DNA of 39,039 nucleotides, taken from NCBI GenBank assembly GCA_945866095.1, contig CAMBGA010000006.1, positions 1 through 39,039 on the forward strand, in the 5' to 3' direction. The position numbers were made by a program, and so were the translations under genes. This document shows positions 1 through 7,038 of this stretch, in pieces. The first letter of the stretch is position 1. Each line of letters starts with the position of its first letter. The stretch comes from Spirosoma fluviale (GTDB lineage Bacteria > Bacteroidota > Bacteroidia > Cytophagales > Spirosomataceae). The notes under the pieces are model-generated. The model had not been told where the DNA came from. It made no database searches and saw only the letters and a program-made list of their open reading frames with translations.

Positions 1-312
1 CCGATCGTAGGTAAAACACATATTGCTTATATCTCTTCAGGTAAAGTAATTGGTCTTTCCAAGTTGAATCGAATTGTTCAATACTATGCCAAGAGGCCAC
101 AAGTTCAAGAAAGGCTAACGATGCAAATTGCGAAGCATTTGCAAAAAGTATTGGAATCAGAAGATGTGGCTGTTTTTATTGATGCCAAGCATTTATGTGT
201 ATCATCGCGGGGTGTCAAAGATGACACAACATGTACCATCACTTCTTATTATGGTGGTAAATTCCAAGAAGAAAATACCAAAAGAGAATTTTTAGGATCG
301 ATTCAATCGTAA
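1..312 (+). CDS. folE: GTP cyclohydrolase I, C-terminal part (5' end outside window)
   Basis: This is the last 103 codons of a gene that enters the window from the left; no start is visible. FolE converts GTP to 7,8-dihydroneopterin triphosphate, the first step of tetrahydrofolate and pterin synthesis, in the cytoplasm. The visible part carries the family signature GKVIGLSKLNRIVQYYAKRP and then HLCVSSRGVKDD, whose cysteine is one of the zinc ligands of the type IA enzyme. Length after the signature fits a normal C-terminus. The stop codon is followed after one base by the ATG of the next gene, so the two are probably one transcript. Confidence 0.95.
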   Translation, partial: PIVGKTHIAYISSGKVIGLSKLNRIVQYYAKRPQVQERLTMQIAKHLQKVLESEDVAVFIDAKHLCVSSRGVKDDTTCTITSYYGGKFQEENTKREFLGSIQS

Positions 313-313
313 G

Positions 314-1009
314 ATGGGTAAATACATTATTATAGGTGGGAGCCAAGGAATTGGGCAAGCCATTGTGTCAAAATTAATTTCTGAGGGTCATCAAGTTATT
401 AATCTATCCAGAAATCCTTGTGATGTCCAAGGGGTTGAGAATATCAAATACGATGCTCTAGAAATTAATGAAGGAGCTTTTAGTGCAATTTCAGGTCCTG
501 TCGACGGACTCGTTTATTGTCCAGGAAGTATCAACTTAAAACCTTTTCATCGCTTAACGACAGCCGATTTTGAAAAAGATTTTCAAGTAAATGTGCTAGG
601 GGCGGTTAAAGCAATGCAAGGATTTTTACCTTTATTAAAAGCGGCTTCGAATTCTTCTATTGTACTTTTCAGCACTGTGGCCGTACAAACAGGAATGGGC
701 TTTCACGCTTCCATCGCGAGTTCTAAAGGAGCCATTGAAGGATTGACTAGATCTCTTGCCGCCGAACTAGCTAGTTCGAAAATAAGAATCAATGCCATTG
801 CGCCTAGTTTAACCCAAACACCATTAGCAAATGCACTATTAAACAGTGATGAAAAAATTGAAGCTGCGGGAAAAAGGCATCCATTAGGCCGTGTAGGCCA
901 AGCGGCTGATCTAGCAAACATGGCGGTATTTCTTTTACATCCTGAAAATTCGTGGATTACGGGGCAAATTTTAAAAGTAGATGGTGGAATGGGAGATCTA
1001 AGAGCTTAA
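314..1009 (+). CDS. SDR-family protein with altered catalytic tyrosine
   Basis: A 231-residue classical-size short-chain dehydrogenase/reductase. The nucleotide-binding glycine motif GGSQGIG is at about residues 8-14, the N-V (helix 4) region at about 92-94, and a serine at about 120. The active-site segment reads HASIASSKGAIEG: the lysine (about 138) is present, but the position expected for the catalytic tyrosine (about 134) is isoleucine. The protein therefore either uses another acid/base, or is a binding protein. It is one base downstream of folE, suggesting a role in pterin metabolism or co-regulation with it; that is inference from position only. Its last 12 bases overlap the convergent CDF gene. 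Confidence 0.85.
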   Translation: MGKYIIIGGSQGIGQAIVSKLISEGHQVINLSRNPCDVQGVENIKYDALEINEGAFSAISGPVDGLVYCPGSINLKPFHRLTTADFEKDFQVNVLGAVKAMQGFLPLLKAASNSSIVLFSTVAVQTGMGFHASIASSKGAIEGLTRSLAAELASSKIRINAIAPSLTQTPLANALLNSDEKIEAAGKRHPLGRVGQAADLANMAVFLLHPENSWITGQILKVDGGMGDLRA

Positions 1010-1984
1010 TCCATGTTCATTAAAGTGCTTTTGATTCAAAGCTAAATTAACTTTATTCCATTCAATCTCTTTGATAAAATCCTGTTTTCTAATTTGACAA
1101 TTTTTTATTGGACAATGTGTGCAACATTCATCTAAACATGGATCTACATGGACAAATATTTCAATGTCCGTGGGCATTACTTGGCCTATAGTCACCTCAA
1201 ATTCATGAATTTCATCATGCACACGGTTTAAATCCCAATACCGAGGTAGCGTTAAATGGCAATCAATATGTAAATCTCCTCCATATTGTTGGACTCTCAA
1301 ATTATGTAAATCAATCCATTCTTGTTTTTTGTTGGAAACAATCCATTGAATAACCTTTTGAAATACCTCCGGATTTGTCTCGTCCATCAAAGCAGCTATC
1401 GCCTCGCGAATTAAATTAAGGCCTTGCCAGCACATCACCGAGGCAAAAATCAAAGAGGCAATGGAGTCAATCCAAAATAAATTGGTCACGTAGGTAATGA
1501 CTAAAGCGATGACAACAAAAACTCCATTCAATGCATCTAGTTGAAGATGCTTGCCATCCGCCAAAATAGCCGGTGAATGAGAAGACTTGCCTTGACTAAC
1601 CAAATAGTATCCAAGAATTCCATTGACAGCAGCCGAACTTATGGAAATAATAATCCCAAGGTCTAAACTTTTTAACTCTGGACGTGCATATAAATGTTGC
1701 CATGCATGTAAAAATATATACATGGCGGCTAATAAAATTAAAACTCCTTCTAAGCCAGAAGCAAAGAATTCAATTTTTCCATGCCCATACGGGTGATTTA
1801 AATCACGAGGTTGCGAAGCTAAGTATATGGAATAGTAGGCAAATGCCGCCGCAACGACATTGACTATAGACTCCAGCGCATCTGTCAATAAAGTTGTAGA
1901 ACCACTCGCATAATAGGCATAAAATTTAGCTCCCATGATGGCTAAACTGACTAAAAATGATAAAATGATTAAACGTTGCTTCAT
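998..1984 (-). CDS. Cation diffusion facilitator (CDF) metal efflux transporter
   Basis: A 328-residue inner-membrane protein with about six hydrophobic segments in the first 205 residues and a cytoplasmic C-terminal domain, the normal CDF layout. Metal-site signatures are visible: LLTDALESIVN in TM2, HPYGHGKIEF in the TM2-TM3 loop, and LADGKHLQLDALNG in TM5. The family exports Zn, Fe, Mn or Co by proton antiport; the substrate cannot be read here. Unusual is a cysteine-rich tail, DPCLDECCTHCPIKNC, with five Cys near residue 290-305, which may bind metal. The ATG is 26 bp from a TATCTTTG box shared back-to-back with the NUDIX promoter. Confidence 0.93.
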   Translation of the reverse strand: MKQRLIILSFLVSLAIMGAKFYAYYASGSTTLLTDALESIVNVVAAAFAYYSIYLASQPRDLNHPYGHGKIEFFASGLEGVLILLAAMYIFLHAWQHLYARPELKSLDLGIIISISSAAVNGILGYYLVSQGKSSHSPAILADGKHLQLDALNGVFVVIALVITYVTNLFWIDSIASLIFASVMCWQGLNLIREAIAALMDETNPEVFQKVIQWIVSNKKQEWIDLHNLRVQQYGGDLHIDCHLTLPRYWDLNRVHDEIHEFEVTIGQVMPTDIEIFVHVDPCLDECCTHCPIKNCQIRKQDFIKEIEWNKVNLALNQKHFNEHGLSS

Positions 1985-2003
1985 TCTTGATTAAAAAAGT
2001 GTA

Positions 2004-2011
2004 CAAAGATA
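2004..2011 (-). promoter_or_regulatory. Bacteroidota -7 box for the CDF gene
   Basis: On the minus strand this reads TATCTTTG, a perfect match to the TAnnTTTG -7 element of Bacteroidota sigma factor. It lies 20 bp upstream of the CDF ATG. No TTG at the expected 19-21 bp further upstream is evident. Confidence 0.6.
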
Positions 2012-2012
2012 C

Positions 2013-2020
2013 TATTTTTG
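2013..2020 (+). promoter_or_regulatory. Bacteroidota -7 box for the NUDIX gene
   Basis: TATTTTTG matches TAnnTTTG; a TTG lies at 1987-1989, 23 bp upstream. The ATG begins 4 bases after the box, so the transcript should be leaderless or nearly so. Confidence 0.65.
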
Positions 2021-2024
2021 CAAC

Positions 2025-2579
2025 ATGGAAAATAAAGAGAATCCCTGGAAGACATTAAGTAATACCACAAAGTATGAAAATCCTTGGATTAAAATTGAAC
2101 ATCATGAGGTGATCAACCCAAATGGCAACCCAGGCATTTACGGAAAAGTTTGCTTTAAAAACATAGCCGTATCCATTGTGGCTTTGGATCATGAGAATCA
2201 TGTCTATCTAGTAGGCCAACATCGATATACGATTGATGCTTATTCATGGGAATTGCCGGAAGGCGGCTGTTTAATTTCAAATCAAGAAGATTCATTGGAA
2301 GCAGCAAAACGAGAACTGTTGGAAGAAACAGGCTTGCAAGCTAATCAGTGGACACTGATGGGAGAAATTTTCCTTAGTAACTCAGTGACCGACGAAAAAG
2401 CTTATATGTATTTGGCCACTGAATTGAGTCAAAACGAATCGAGTCCAGAGGATACCGAAAAGCTAGAAATTAAAAAATTACCTATCAGAGAAGCCATTGA
2501 AATGGCACACAATGGCGAAATAAAAGATTGCTTAAGTGTTGTGAGCTTATTAAAGGTCCCACGATTTCATCAATGCTAA
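2025..2579 (+). CDS. NUDIX hydrolase, ADP-ribose pyrophosphatase type
   Basis: A 184-residue NUDIX protein. The Nudix box is readable at about residues 79-102: GGC..., then EDSLEAAKRELLEETGL, giving E-x7-RE-LL-EE-x-G-L; the spacing from the first glycine to the first glutamate is one residue longer than the textbook box. The WELPEGG segment before it and the preceding beta strands resemble ADP-sugar/ADP-ribose pyrophosphatases, which cleave nucleoside diphosphate sugars to AMP and a sugar phosphate. The substrate is not determinable. Start chosen at the ATG directly behind a -7 box. Its 3' end overlaps the convergent surE by 30 bp. Confidence 0.9.
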   Translation: MENKENPWKTLSNTTKYENPWIKIEHHEVINPNGNPGIYGKVCFKNIAVSIVALDHENHVYLVGQHRYTIDAYSWELPEGGCLISNQEDSLEAAKRELLEETGLQANQWTLMGEIFLSNSVTDEKAYMYLATELSQNESSPEDTEKLEIKKLPIREAIEMAHNGEIKDCLSVVSLLKVPRFHQC

Positions 2580-3326
2580 CTCAGCATAATCCGTTAAATC
2601 ATACTTGACAGGAACAATACTGACAAAATTATCTGATAGGGCATCTAAATCCGTATTATTATTTAAATCATTATTTTCCAAATTCCCATCCATCCAATAA
2701 TAGGATAGGCCATACGGATCTTTGCGTTCCTCAAAAAATTCTCTATAAACGGCATTGGCTTGTTTGGCAACTTTAATACCTTTTAAAGGAATCTCAGATT
2801 TTGCAGGAAAATTGACGTTTAAAGTCAATCCTTTGGGCAAACCATGAACTAAAACTTGTTGGCATATCTTGATTATATAATCGTGGCAATGGCTAAAATC
2901 TGCATCTGCACCGTATTCGCATAATGAAAAACCAATGGCGGGAATTCCTTCCATAGCAGCTTCAATGGCTGCAGACATAGTTCCTGAATATAAAACAGAT
3001 ATGGAAGCATTGGAACCATGATTAATTCCTGAAACGACTAAATCAATTTTCCTTCCTTTCAATATTTGATGCTTACCAAATTTCACGCAATCGGCAGGCG
3101 TACCCGAACATTTATAAGAAAGAATATTGGGACCAAAATCAGATGTTTTACTCACACGAAGCGGAGATCCCAAGGTAATGGCATGGCCCATTCCAGATTG
3201 ATGCGTATCTGGTGCGACCACAACAACTTCTCCCATTTCAGACATAATTTCAACTAAAACACGAATTCCCTTAGAATAAATTGAATCATCATTGGCAATT
3301 AAAATAAGTGGCTTTTCTTGACTCAT
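2550..3326 (-). CDS. surE: 5'/3'-nucleotidase SurE
   Basis: A 258-residue SurE. It dephosphorylates nucleoside 5'- and 3'-monophosphates with a divalent metal. The N-terminus shows LILIANDDSIYSKG, with the N-DD metal ligands, followed by the phosphate-binding region APDTHQSGMGHAIT and VVSGINHGSN, all diagnostic. I place the start at MSQEKPL (ATG at 3326); an in-frame ATG at 3362 would add 12 residues not typical of the family and would lie inside the inverted repeat of the divergent promoter. Neighbouring NUDIX and nucleoside phosphorylase genes make this a nucleotide-recycling neighbourhood. Confidence 0.95.
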   Translation of the reverse strand: MSQEKPLILIANDDSIYSKGIRVLVEIMSEMGEVVVVAPDTHQSGMGHAITLGSPLRVSKTSDFGPNILSYKCSGTPADCVKFGKHQILKGRKIDLVVSGINHGSNASISVLYSGTMSAAIEAAMEGIPAIGFSLCEYGADADFSHCHDYIIKICQQVLVHGLPKGLTLNVNFPAKSEIPLKGIKVAKQANAVYREFFEERKDPYGLSYYWMDGNLENNDLNNNTDLDALSDNFVSIVPVKYDLTDYAELALMKSWDL

Positions 3327-3332
3327 AACTTT

Positions 3333-3340
3333 TATATTTG
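3333..3340 (+). promoter_or_regulatory. -7 box for the GNAT gene
   Basis: TATATTTG matches TAnnTTTG, giving a 5' UTR of about 30 nt before the ATG at 3378. Its last two bases are also the first two of the inverted repeat at 3339-3365. No well-placed TTG was found upstream. Confidence 0.5.
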
Positions 3341-3365
3341 CGTGCAATTTACAAATTTGCACGCA
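3339..3365. repeat. 9-bp perfect inverted repeat between surE and GNAT
   Basis: TGCGTGCAA (3339-3347) and TTGCACGCA (3357-3365) are exact reverse complements separated by 9 bases. It sits between two divergent genes and overlaps the -7 box of the GNAT gene, so it could be an operator or a 5' UTR hairpin. Such repeats also arise by chance a few times in a window of this size. Confidence 0.6.
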
Positions 3366-3377
3366 TAAATTAGACGC

Positions 3378-3884
3378 ATGAAGATTAGGAAAGCAATATT
3401 ATCTGATATACCTATTATTAAAGAAATCGCAGAAAAAGCTTGGAGGCCTACCTATGACCATATTTTAACTGAGCAACAAACCCTCTATATGCTCGAATTA
3501 ATGTATAATAGCCTCACATTAGAAAATCAAATTAATGGGAACATTGAATTTTTTGTGGTTGACCTAGGCCAAGAAACCGTTGGTTATTTTGCTGTAGAAA
3601 ATGTAAACGAGCAAAATGTTAAACTGCATAAACTCTATTTAGATCCCACGCAAAAACAAAAAGGGTTAGGACGAAAAATTATCCAATATATTCGGGATTG
3701 GACCTTAACAAATCAAAGGGGAAGCATCATTCTAAACGTGAATAAAAATAATTCAGCGGTCCAATTTTACCTAAAAATGGGCTTTATAATTATCGAAGAG
3801 CTTATTCTTGACATAGGGGAAGGGTATGTAATGGATGATTACGTTATGCAATTAGATCTAGGGTCAACTCAATCAATTGCTTAA
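3378..3884 (+). CDS. GNAT-family N-acetyltransferase
   Basis: A 168-residue single-domain acetyltransferase. The acetyl-CoA pyrophosphate-binding motif A is LYLDPTQKQKGLGRKIIQYI at about residues 90-110 (Q-x-x-G-L-G form of the Q/RxxGxG/A loop), followed by NVNKNNSAVQFYLKMGF, the usual motif B with the N..A..FY..GF pattern. The N-terminus MKIRKAILSDIPIIKEIAEKA is typical of RimI/small-molecule GNATs. The acceptor is unknown. Its last 41 bases overlap the convergent nucleoside phosphorylase gene, one of several tail overlaps in this region. Confidence 0.9.
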   Translation: MKIRKAILSDIPIIKEIAEKAWRPTYDHILTEQQTLYMLELMYNSLTLENQINGNIEFFVVDLGQETVGYFAVENVNEQNVKLHKLYLDPTQKQKGLGRKIIQYIRDWTLTNQRGSIILNVNKNNSAVQFYLKMGFIIIEELILDIGEGYVMDDYVMQLDLGSTQSIA

Positions 3885-4707
3885 TTTGACTTTCGGGATT
3901 TTTAGAAAATTCATGTGTCAACCGATTAGCCAAAATTGCATTCAAAGAAATCATTTCATGTCCAAGAGAAGCTGAAAAGGCATAATAAGCCGCTGTTTCC
4001 ATTTCTATGTTGGTAATGATTTCACCTTCAAATTTAGTCTTGGAAACATCTCGTAAAAAGTCAGGCAACAAAGATTTCATTCTGACAGTCCGACCTTGCG
4101 GCGCATAAAAACCGGGCGCGGTTAAGGTATATCCATGCTGTGAAATAGACGAAAATTGCTTGATTAATTTCTCACTGGCCTTCGCTCCATACACAGGAAG
4201 CTTGTAGTTGATTTGTTGGCACCACAAATTAAGCGCATCATTAGGCAACATATTGATGGATTCAAAACCATAAAATTGGGCTAAATTATCAAAACCAATA
4301 GCCGCTTTAGACACCAAAAATGAGTCCACAGGAATATCTTCTTGTATGGAACCGGAAGTACCGATTCGAATCAATTCTAAGGATATTTTTTGCTCTTTAG
4401 CATAGCGAGTTTTAAAATCAATATTGGCCAAAGCGTCTAATTCATTCATGACAATTTCCACATTGTCAGCTCCAATTCCGGAGGAAATCACACCAATCGA
4501 CTGATTTCGAAATTGGCCAATATGGCAAACAAATTCTCTCTTATGAATCTTATGGTCTATTTTGTCAAAATACTTGGAAACAAAAGGAACTCGTTCAGGA
4601 TCACCCACCATGATTATTTTATGAGGCAATTGATCTGGACGAATATGTAAATGATACGTGCTTCCGTCCGGATTAATGATGAGGTCTGTGGGTGAAAAAT
4701 AGGTCAT
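3844..4707 (-). CDS. Nucleoside phosphorylase (PNP/UDP family, uridine phosphorylase-like)
   Basis: A 287-residue member of the purine/uridine phosphorylase superfamily, which splits nucleosides with phosphate into base and ribose-1-phosphate. Family marks are the phosphate loop GDPERVPFVSKYFD near residue 36, VISSGIGADNVEIVMNEL, RIGTSGSIQ, and NIEMETAAYYAF, the ribose-binding M-E pair. The overall length and the E-M-E-T context resemble uridine phosphorylase more than trimeric PNP; base specificity is uncertain. A TACCTTTG box (minus strand, 4763-4756) could drive it with a 43-nt leader. It faces surE's neighbourhood and fits nucleoside salvage. Confidence 0.92.
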   Translation of the reverse strand: MTYFSPTDLIINPDGSTYHLHIRPDQLPHKIIMVGDPERVPFVSKYFDKIDHKIHKREFVCHIGQFRNQSIGVISSGIGADNVEIVMNELDALANIDFKTRYAKEQKISLELIRIGTSGSIQEDIPVDSFLVSKAAIGFDNLAQFYGFESINMLPNDALNLWCQQINYKLPVYGAKASEKLIKQFSSISQHGYTLTAPGFYAPQGRTVRMKSLLPDFLRDVSKTKFEGEIITNIEMETAAYYAFSASLGHEMISLNAILANRLTHEFSKNPESQIKQLIELTLDLIA

Positions 4708-4745
4708 TCGCGAATTTATTGATAATTTTCTAAAGAATTAAAATT

Positions 4746-5198
4746 ATGCAAATTTCAAAGGTAGAAATACACGAAACCATTTTAAAATTATTGACTAATT
4801 CCATCCTTCAAGCCACAAGGGATTATGAATTAGCGAAAGAGTCGCGTGATTCAGATACTAAAAGTAGCGCGGGAGACAAATTTGAGACGGGTAGGGAAAT
4901 GATGCAAAGGGAAATGGACAAAATAAGTGCGACCCTGGATCAATATAAAAACCAGGTAAACCTTTTGTCAAAGATTAATCTAAATCGTGCCTATCCAATC
5001 GTTGATTTAGGTGGTTTAATCGAAACAGACCAAGGCATTTATTATTTATCGATCGGTTTAGGAAGGATTGAAATCAATGCTGAGATCATCTATGCGATTT
5101 CCCTTGATTCTCCGATAGGCCAATTATTTAAAGGAAAAAGGGTAGGAGATGAATTAGAATTTAGAGGTAAAACACTTAAAATCAATCAATTTATATGA
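4746..5198 (+). CDS. GreA/GreB-like transcript elongation factor family protein
   Basis: A 150-residue protein. Residues 15-85 look like a long alpha-helical hairpin, including SAGDKFETGREMMQREMDK, and the C-terminus ISLDSPIGQLFKGKRVGDEL resembles the Gre C-terminal FKBP-like domain, where 'SPLGxALLGKxxGDxV' is typical. The family is common in Bacteroidota and often mislabelled 3-oxoacyl-ACP synthase. True Gre factors insert an acidic coiled-coil tip into the RNA polymerase channel; whether this divergent version does is unproven. It overlaps the following small membrane gene by four bases (ATGA), implying translational coupling. Confidence 0.7.
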   Translation: MQISKVEIHETILKLLTNSILQATRDYELAKESRDSDTKSSAGDKFETGREMMQREMDKISATLDQYKNQVNLLSKINLNRAYPIVDLGGLIETDQGIYYLSIGLGRIEINAEIIYAISLDSPIGQLFKGKRVGDELEFRGKTLKINQFI

Positions 5199-5527
5199 AA
5201 AATGAATCTTATTTTTATCTGTTATTATCGTTAATCGGAGGAGGTTTTACTTTTTATTTCGCAATGAAGGGAGTTGTAAGCCATCAAGGAAATTTTGATG
5301 TCATCGCATTTGTTCAAAGCACATGGATTCAAGATGATTATGCAAAGAGTTTAACGTTGGATTTTTGGACAGGCGCTATTGCCGGTACATTTTTTATCTT
5401 GAGTGAGGGAAGGAGATTAAAAATAAAATACCATTACCTTTATGTTATACTGACGATGCTGATTGGATATGCCTTTGCATTTCCGCTGTTTTTATTTGTC
5501 CGTAGTAAATACGTCAATCAAATTTAA
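5195..5527 (+). CDS. Small three-TM membrane protein, DUF2834-like
   Basis: A 110-residue protein with three predicted membrane segments at about residues 7-25, 56-72 and 83-103. The pattern of a first TM, a loop with FVQSTW, a second TM following LDFWTGAIAG and the GRRLK motif before the third TM resembles the DUF2834 family, whose function is not known. Start codon overlaps the stop of the GreA-like gene (ATGA). Identification as DUF2834 is from pattern memory and should be treated as tentative; that it is a real gene is well supported by coupling and composition. Confidence 0.7.
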   Translation: MKNESYFYLLLSLIGGGFTFYFAMKGVVSHQGNFDVIAFVQSTWIQDDYAKSLTLDFWTGAIAGTFFILSEGRRLKIKYHYLYVILTMLIGYAFAFPLFLFVRSKYVNQI

Positions 5528-5529
5528 GC

Positions 5530-5871
5530 ATGGAAGAATATATTGCATCGTTTCCAGAAAATACTCAGAAAATTTTAATTGAAGTTTGTGAGGCTATACG
5601 AAGTGTGGTCCCTGAAGGAACCGAGGAATTATTGGCCTATGGGATGCCTACTTTTAAATACAAGAAAAATTTGGTGCATTTTGCCGCATGGAATAATCAT
5701 CTAGGATTTTATCCAACGCCCAGCGGGATAAGGGAATTTCAGGATCAATTATCTATTTATGAAGGTGCCAAAGGATCTATAAAATTCCTTTATAGCCAAC
5801 CCATACCCATCGATTTAATCAAACAAATCGTTGAATTCAGAGTCAAGGAGGTAATTAGTAAATCAAATTAA
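5530..5871 (+). CDS. DUF1801 / YdhG-like small protein
   Basis: A 113-residue soluble protein with the family motif AYGMPTFKYKKNLVHFAAWN, then HLGFYPTPSGI and SIKFLYSQPIP, characteristic of DUF1801 (YdhG/frataxin-like fold described as possible intracellular iron chaperone in Firmicutes). Function here is unknown. It starts two bases after the preceding gene and is likely the third gene of that transcript. Its stop codon shares the palindrome TTAA (5868-5871) with the stop of the convergent trhO. Confidence 0.85.
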   Translation: MEEYIASFPENTQKILIEVCEAIRSVVPEGTEELLAYGMPTFKYKKNLVHFAAWNNHLGFYPTPSGIREFQDQLSIYEGAKGSIKFLYSQPIPIDLIKQIVEFRVKEVISKSN

Positions 5872-6860
5872 TTGATTTTTCTTTTCTCAATTTTCAGATT
5901 TCGCCCAAAAGATTTGAAGCCTAATTCGGGTGAATAACCCACAGATTGCTTTGAATAATATCCTTTTTCATTGTATGGACGTTTGCGAGGATGCTCTTTG
6001 CAAGTTTGAGAACAGGCACCTTCCATTTCTTGTAAGCAAGTAGGGCAGATAGCTAAATGTTCATTGCATTCTGGATTAGCGCAGTTCACCATGTGGTCTG
6101 ATAAAGAATCGCAAACATGGCATTTTGAGATAACTTCAGGGTTAATGGAATTAACGAGGGTAGCTACGCGGTTGTCAAACACATAACAAGAACCATCAAA
6201 GTCTTCACCACCTTCTTCTAAACCATACTTAATTATTCCTCCATGCAATTGGTATACATTCGTAAATCCTTTTTCTAACAAATAGGCGGAAGCTTTTTCA
6301 CATTTAATTCCACCGGTACAATACGTAATCACTTTTTTATTTTTCAAGTGATCAATTTCATGCACATGATCTGGTAGATCTCGGAGATTCTCCATGTCAA
6401 AAGTATAAGCGCCTTTAAAGCGGCCTAATTCATGTTCGTAGTTTGATCGCATGTCGACTAAAACGACATCAGGATCATTCTTAAGCATGTTTTTGAACTC
6501 GGCAGGTTTTAGATGCTTGCCCGTACGTTCTAAGGGATTAACGGGTAATTCTGAATGAACGATTTCATTTTTAACACGGACATGCAATTTGGCAAAAGTA
6601 TGCGCACCATGATTTTCAATTTTAAAATCAAAATCGGTGCCTTGAAAAATTGGATCCTCTTTAAGCCATTGCATGTAATTTTCGCAATCCACATGAGTGC
6701 CGGAAACGGCCCCATTTAACCCTTCACTTGCCACAATAATCCTACCTAAAATACGATTCTCGATACAAAAAAGGTGATGTTTCTCCCTATATGATTCAGG
6801 ATCAGCAATAGGGGTATAGTTATAATAAAGCAATACACTGTAAGGTTTCATCTTCAACAT
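5868..6860 (-). CDS. trhO: tRNA uridine(34) hydroxylase TrhO (rhodanese family)
   Basis: A 330-residue YceA-type protein. TrhO makes 5-hydroxyuridine at position 34 of tRNAs in an oxygen-dependent reaction. Three parts are visible: an N-terminal acylphosphatase-like domain (1-100), a rhodanese domain with the active loop VITYCTGGIKCEKASAYL (Cys at about 181 and 187), and a C-terminal cysteine-rich region CHVCD...CANPEC...CPTC. Start could be the ATG at 6860 or, equally plausibly, the ATG at 6851 (MKPYSV). It lies 22 nt behind tRNA-Leu on the same strand and may be read from the tRNA promoter. Confidence 0.94.
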   Translation of the reverse strand: MLKMKPYSVLLYYNYTPIADPESYREKHHLFCIENRILGRIIVASEGLNGAVSGTHVDCENYMQWLKEDPIFQGTDFDFKIENHGAHTFAKLHVRVKNEIVHSELPVNPLERTGKHLKPAEFKNMLKNDPDVVLVDMRSNYEHELGRFKGAYTFDMENLRDLPDHVHEIDHLKNKKVITYCTGGIKCEKASAYLLEKGFTNVYQLHGGIIKYGLEEGGEDFDGSCYVFDNRVATLVNSINPEVISKCHVCDSLSDHMVNCANPECNEHLAICPTCLQEMEGACSQTCKEHPRKRPYNEKGYYSKQSVGYSPELGFKSFGRNLKIEKRKIN

Positions 6861-6882
6861 GATTTACAGATTAAACAAAAAG

Positions 6883-6965
6883 TGACGATGGGGAGATTCG
6901 AACTCCCAAACCTTAACGGCACTACCACCTCAAGGTAGCGTGTCTACCAATTTCACCACATCGCC
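6883..6965 (-). tRNA. tRNA-Leu (anticodon GAG)
   Basis: The minus strand folds as a class II tRNA: acceptor GGCGATG/CATCGTC with one G-U pair and discriminator A, anticodon stem CTACC/GGTAG with loop TTGAGGT (GAG), a variable arm TGCCGTTAAGGT, and T arm with GTTCGAATC. The 83-nt length and long variable arm fit Leu. CCA is not encoded. Confidence 0.95.
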
Positions 6966-6976
6966 AAAACGGTTAG

Positions 6977-7007
6977 CAAAATTACCAATAATTTACTTAC
7001 TTGCCAA
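6977..7007 (-). promoter_or_regulatory. Promoter of tRNA-Leu (and probably trhO)
   Basis: Minus strand TAATTTTG (6984-6977) matches TAnnTTTG, with TTG (7007-7005) exactly 20 bp upstream. The -7 box ends 12 nt before the mature tRNA 5' end. Confidence 0.7.
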
Positions 7008-7038
7008 GAATTCGAAATACTCAAAATTAATTAATAAG

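Noticed and set aside
6940-7038. Upstream extension of the DUF3127 gene
   Set aside because: It runs through the tRNA-Leu gene and its promoter; family alignment begins at MALELSGK.
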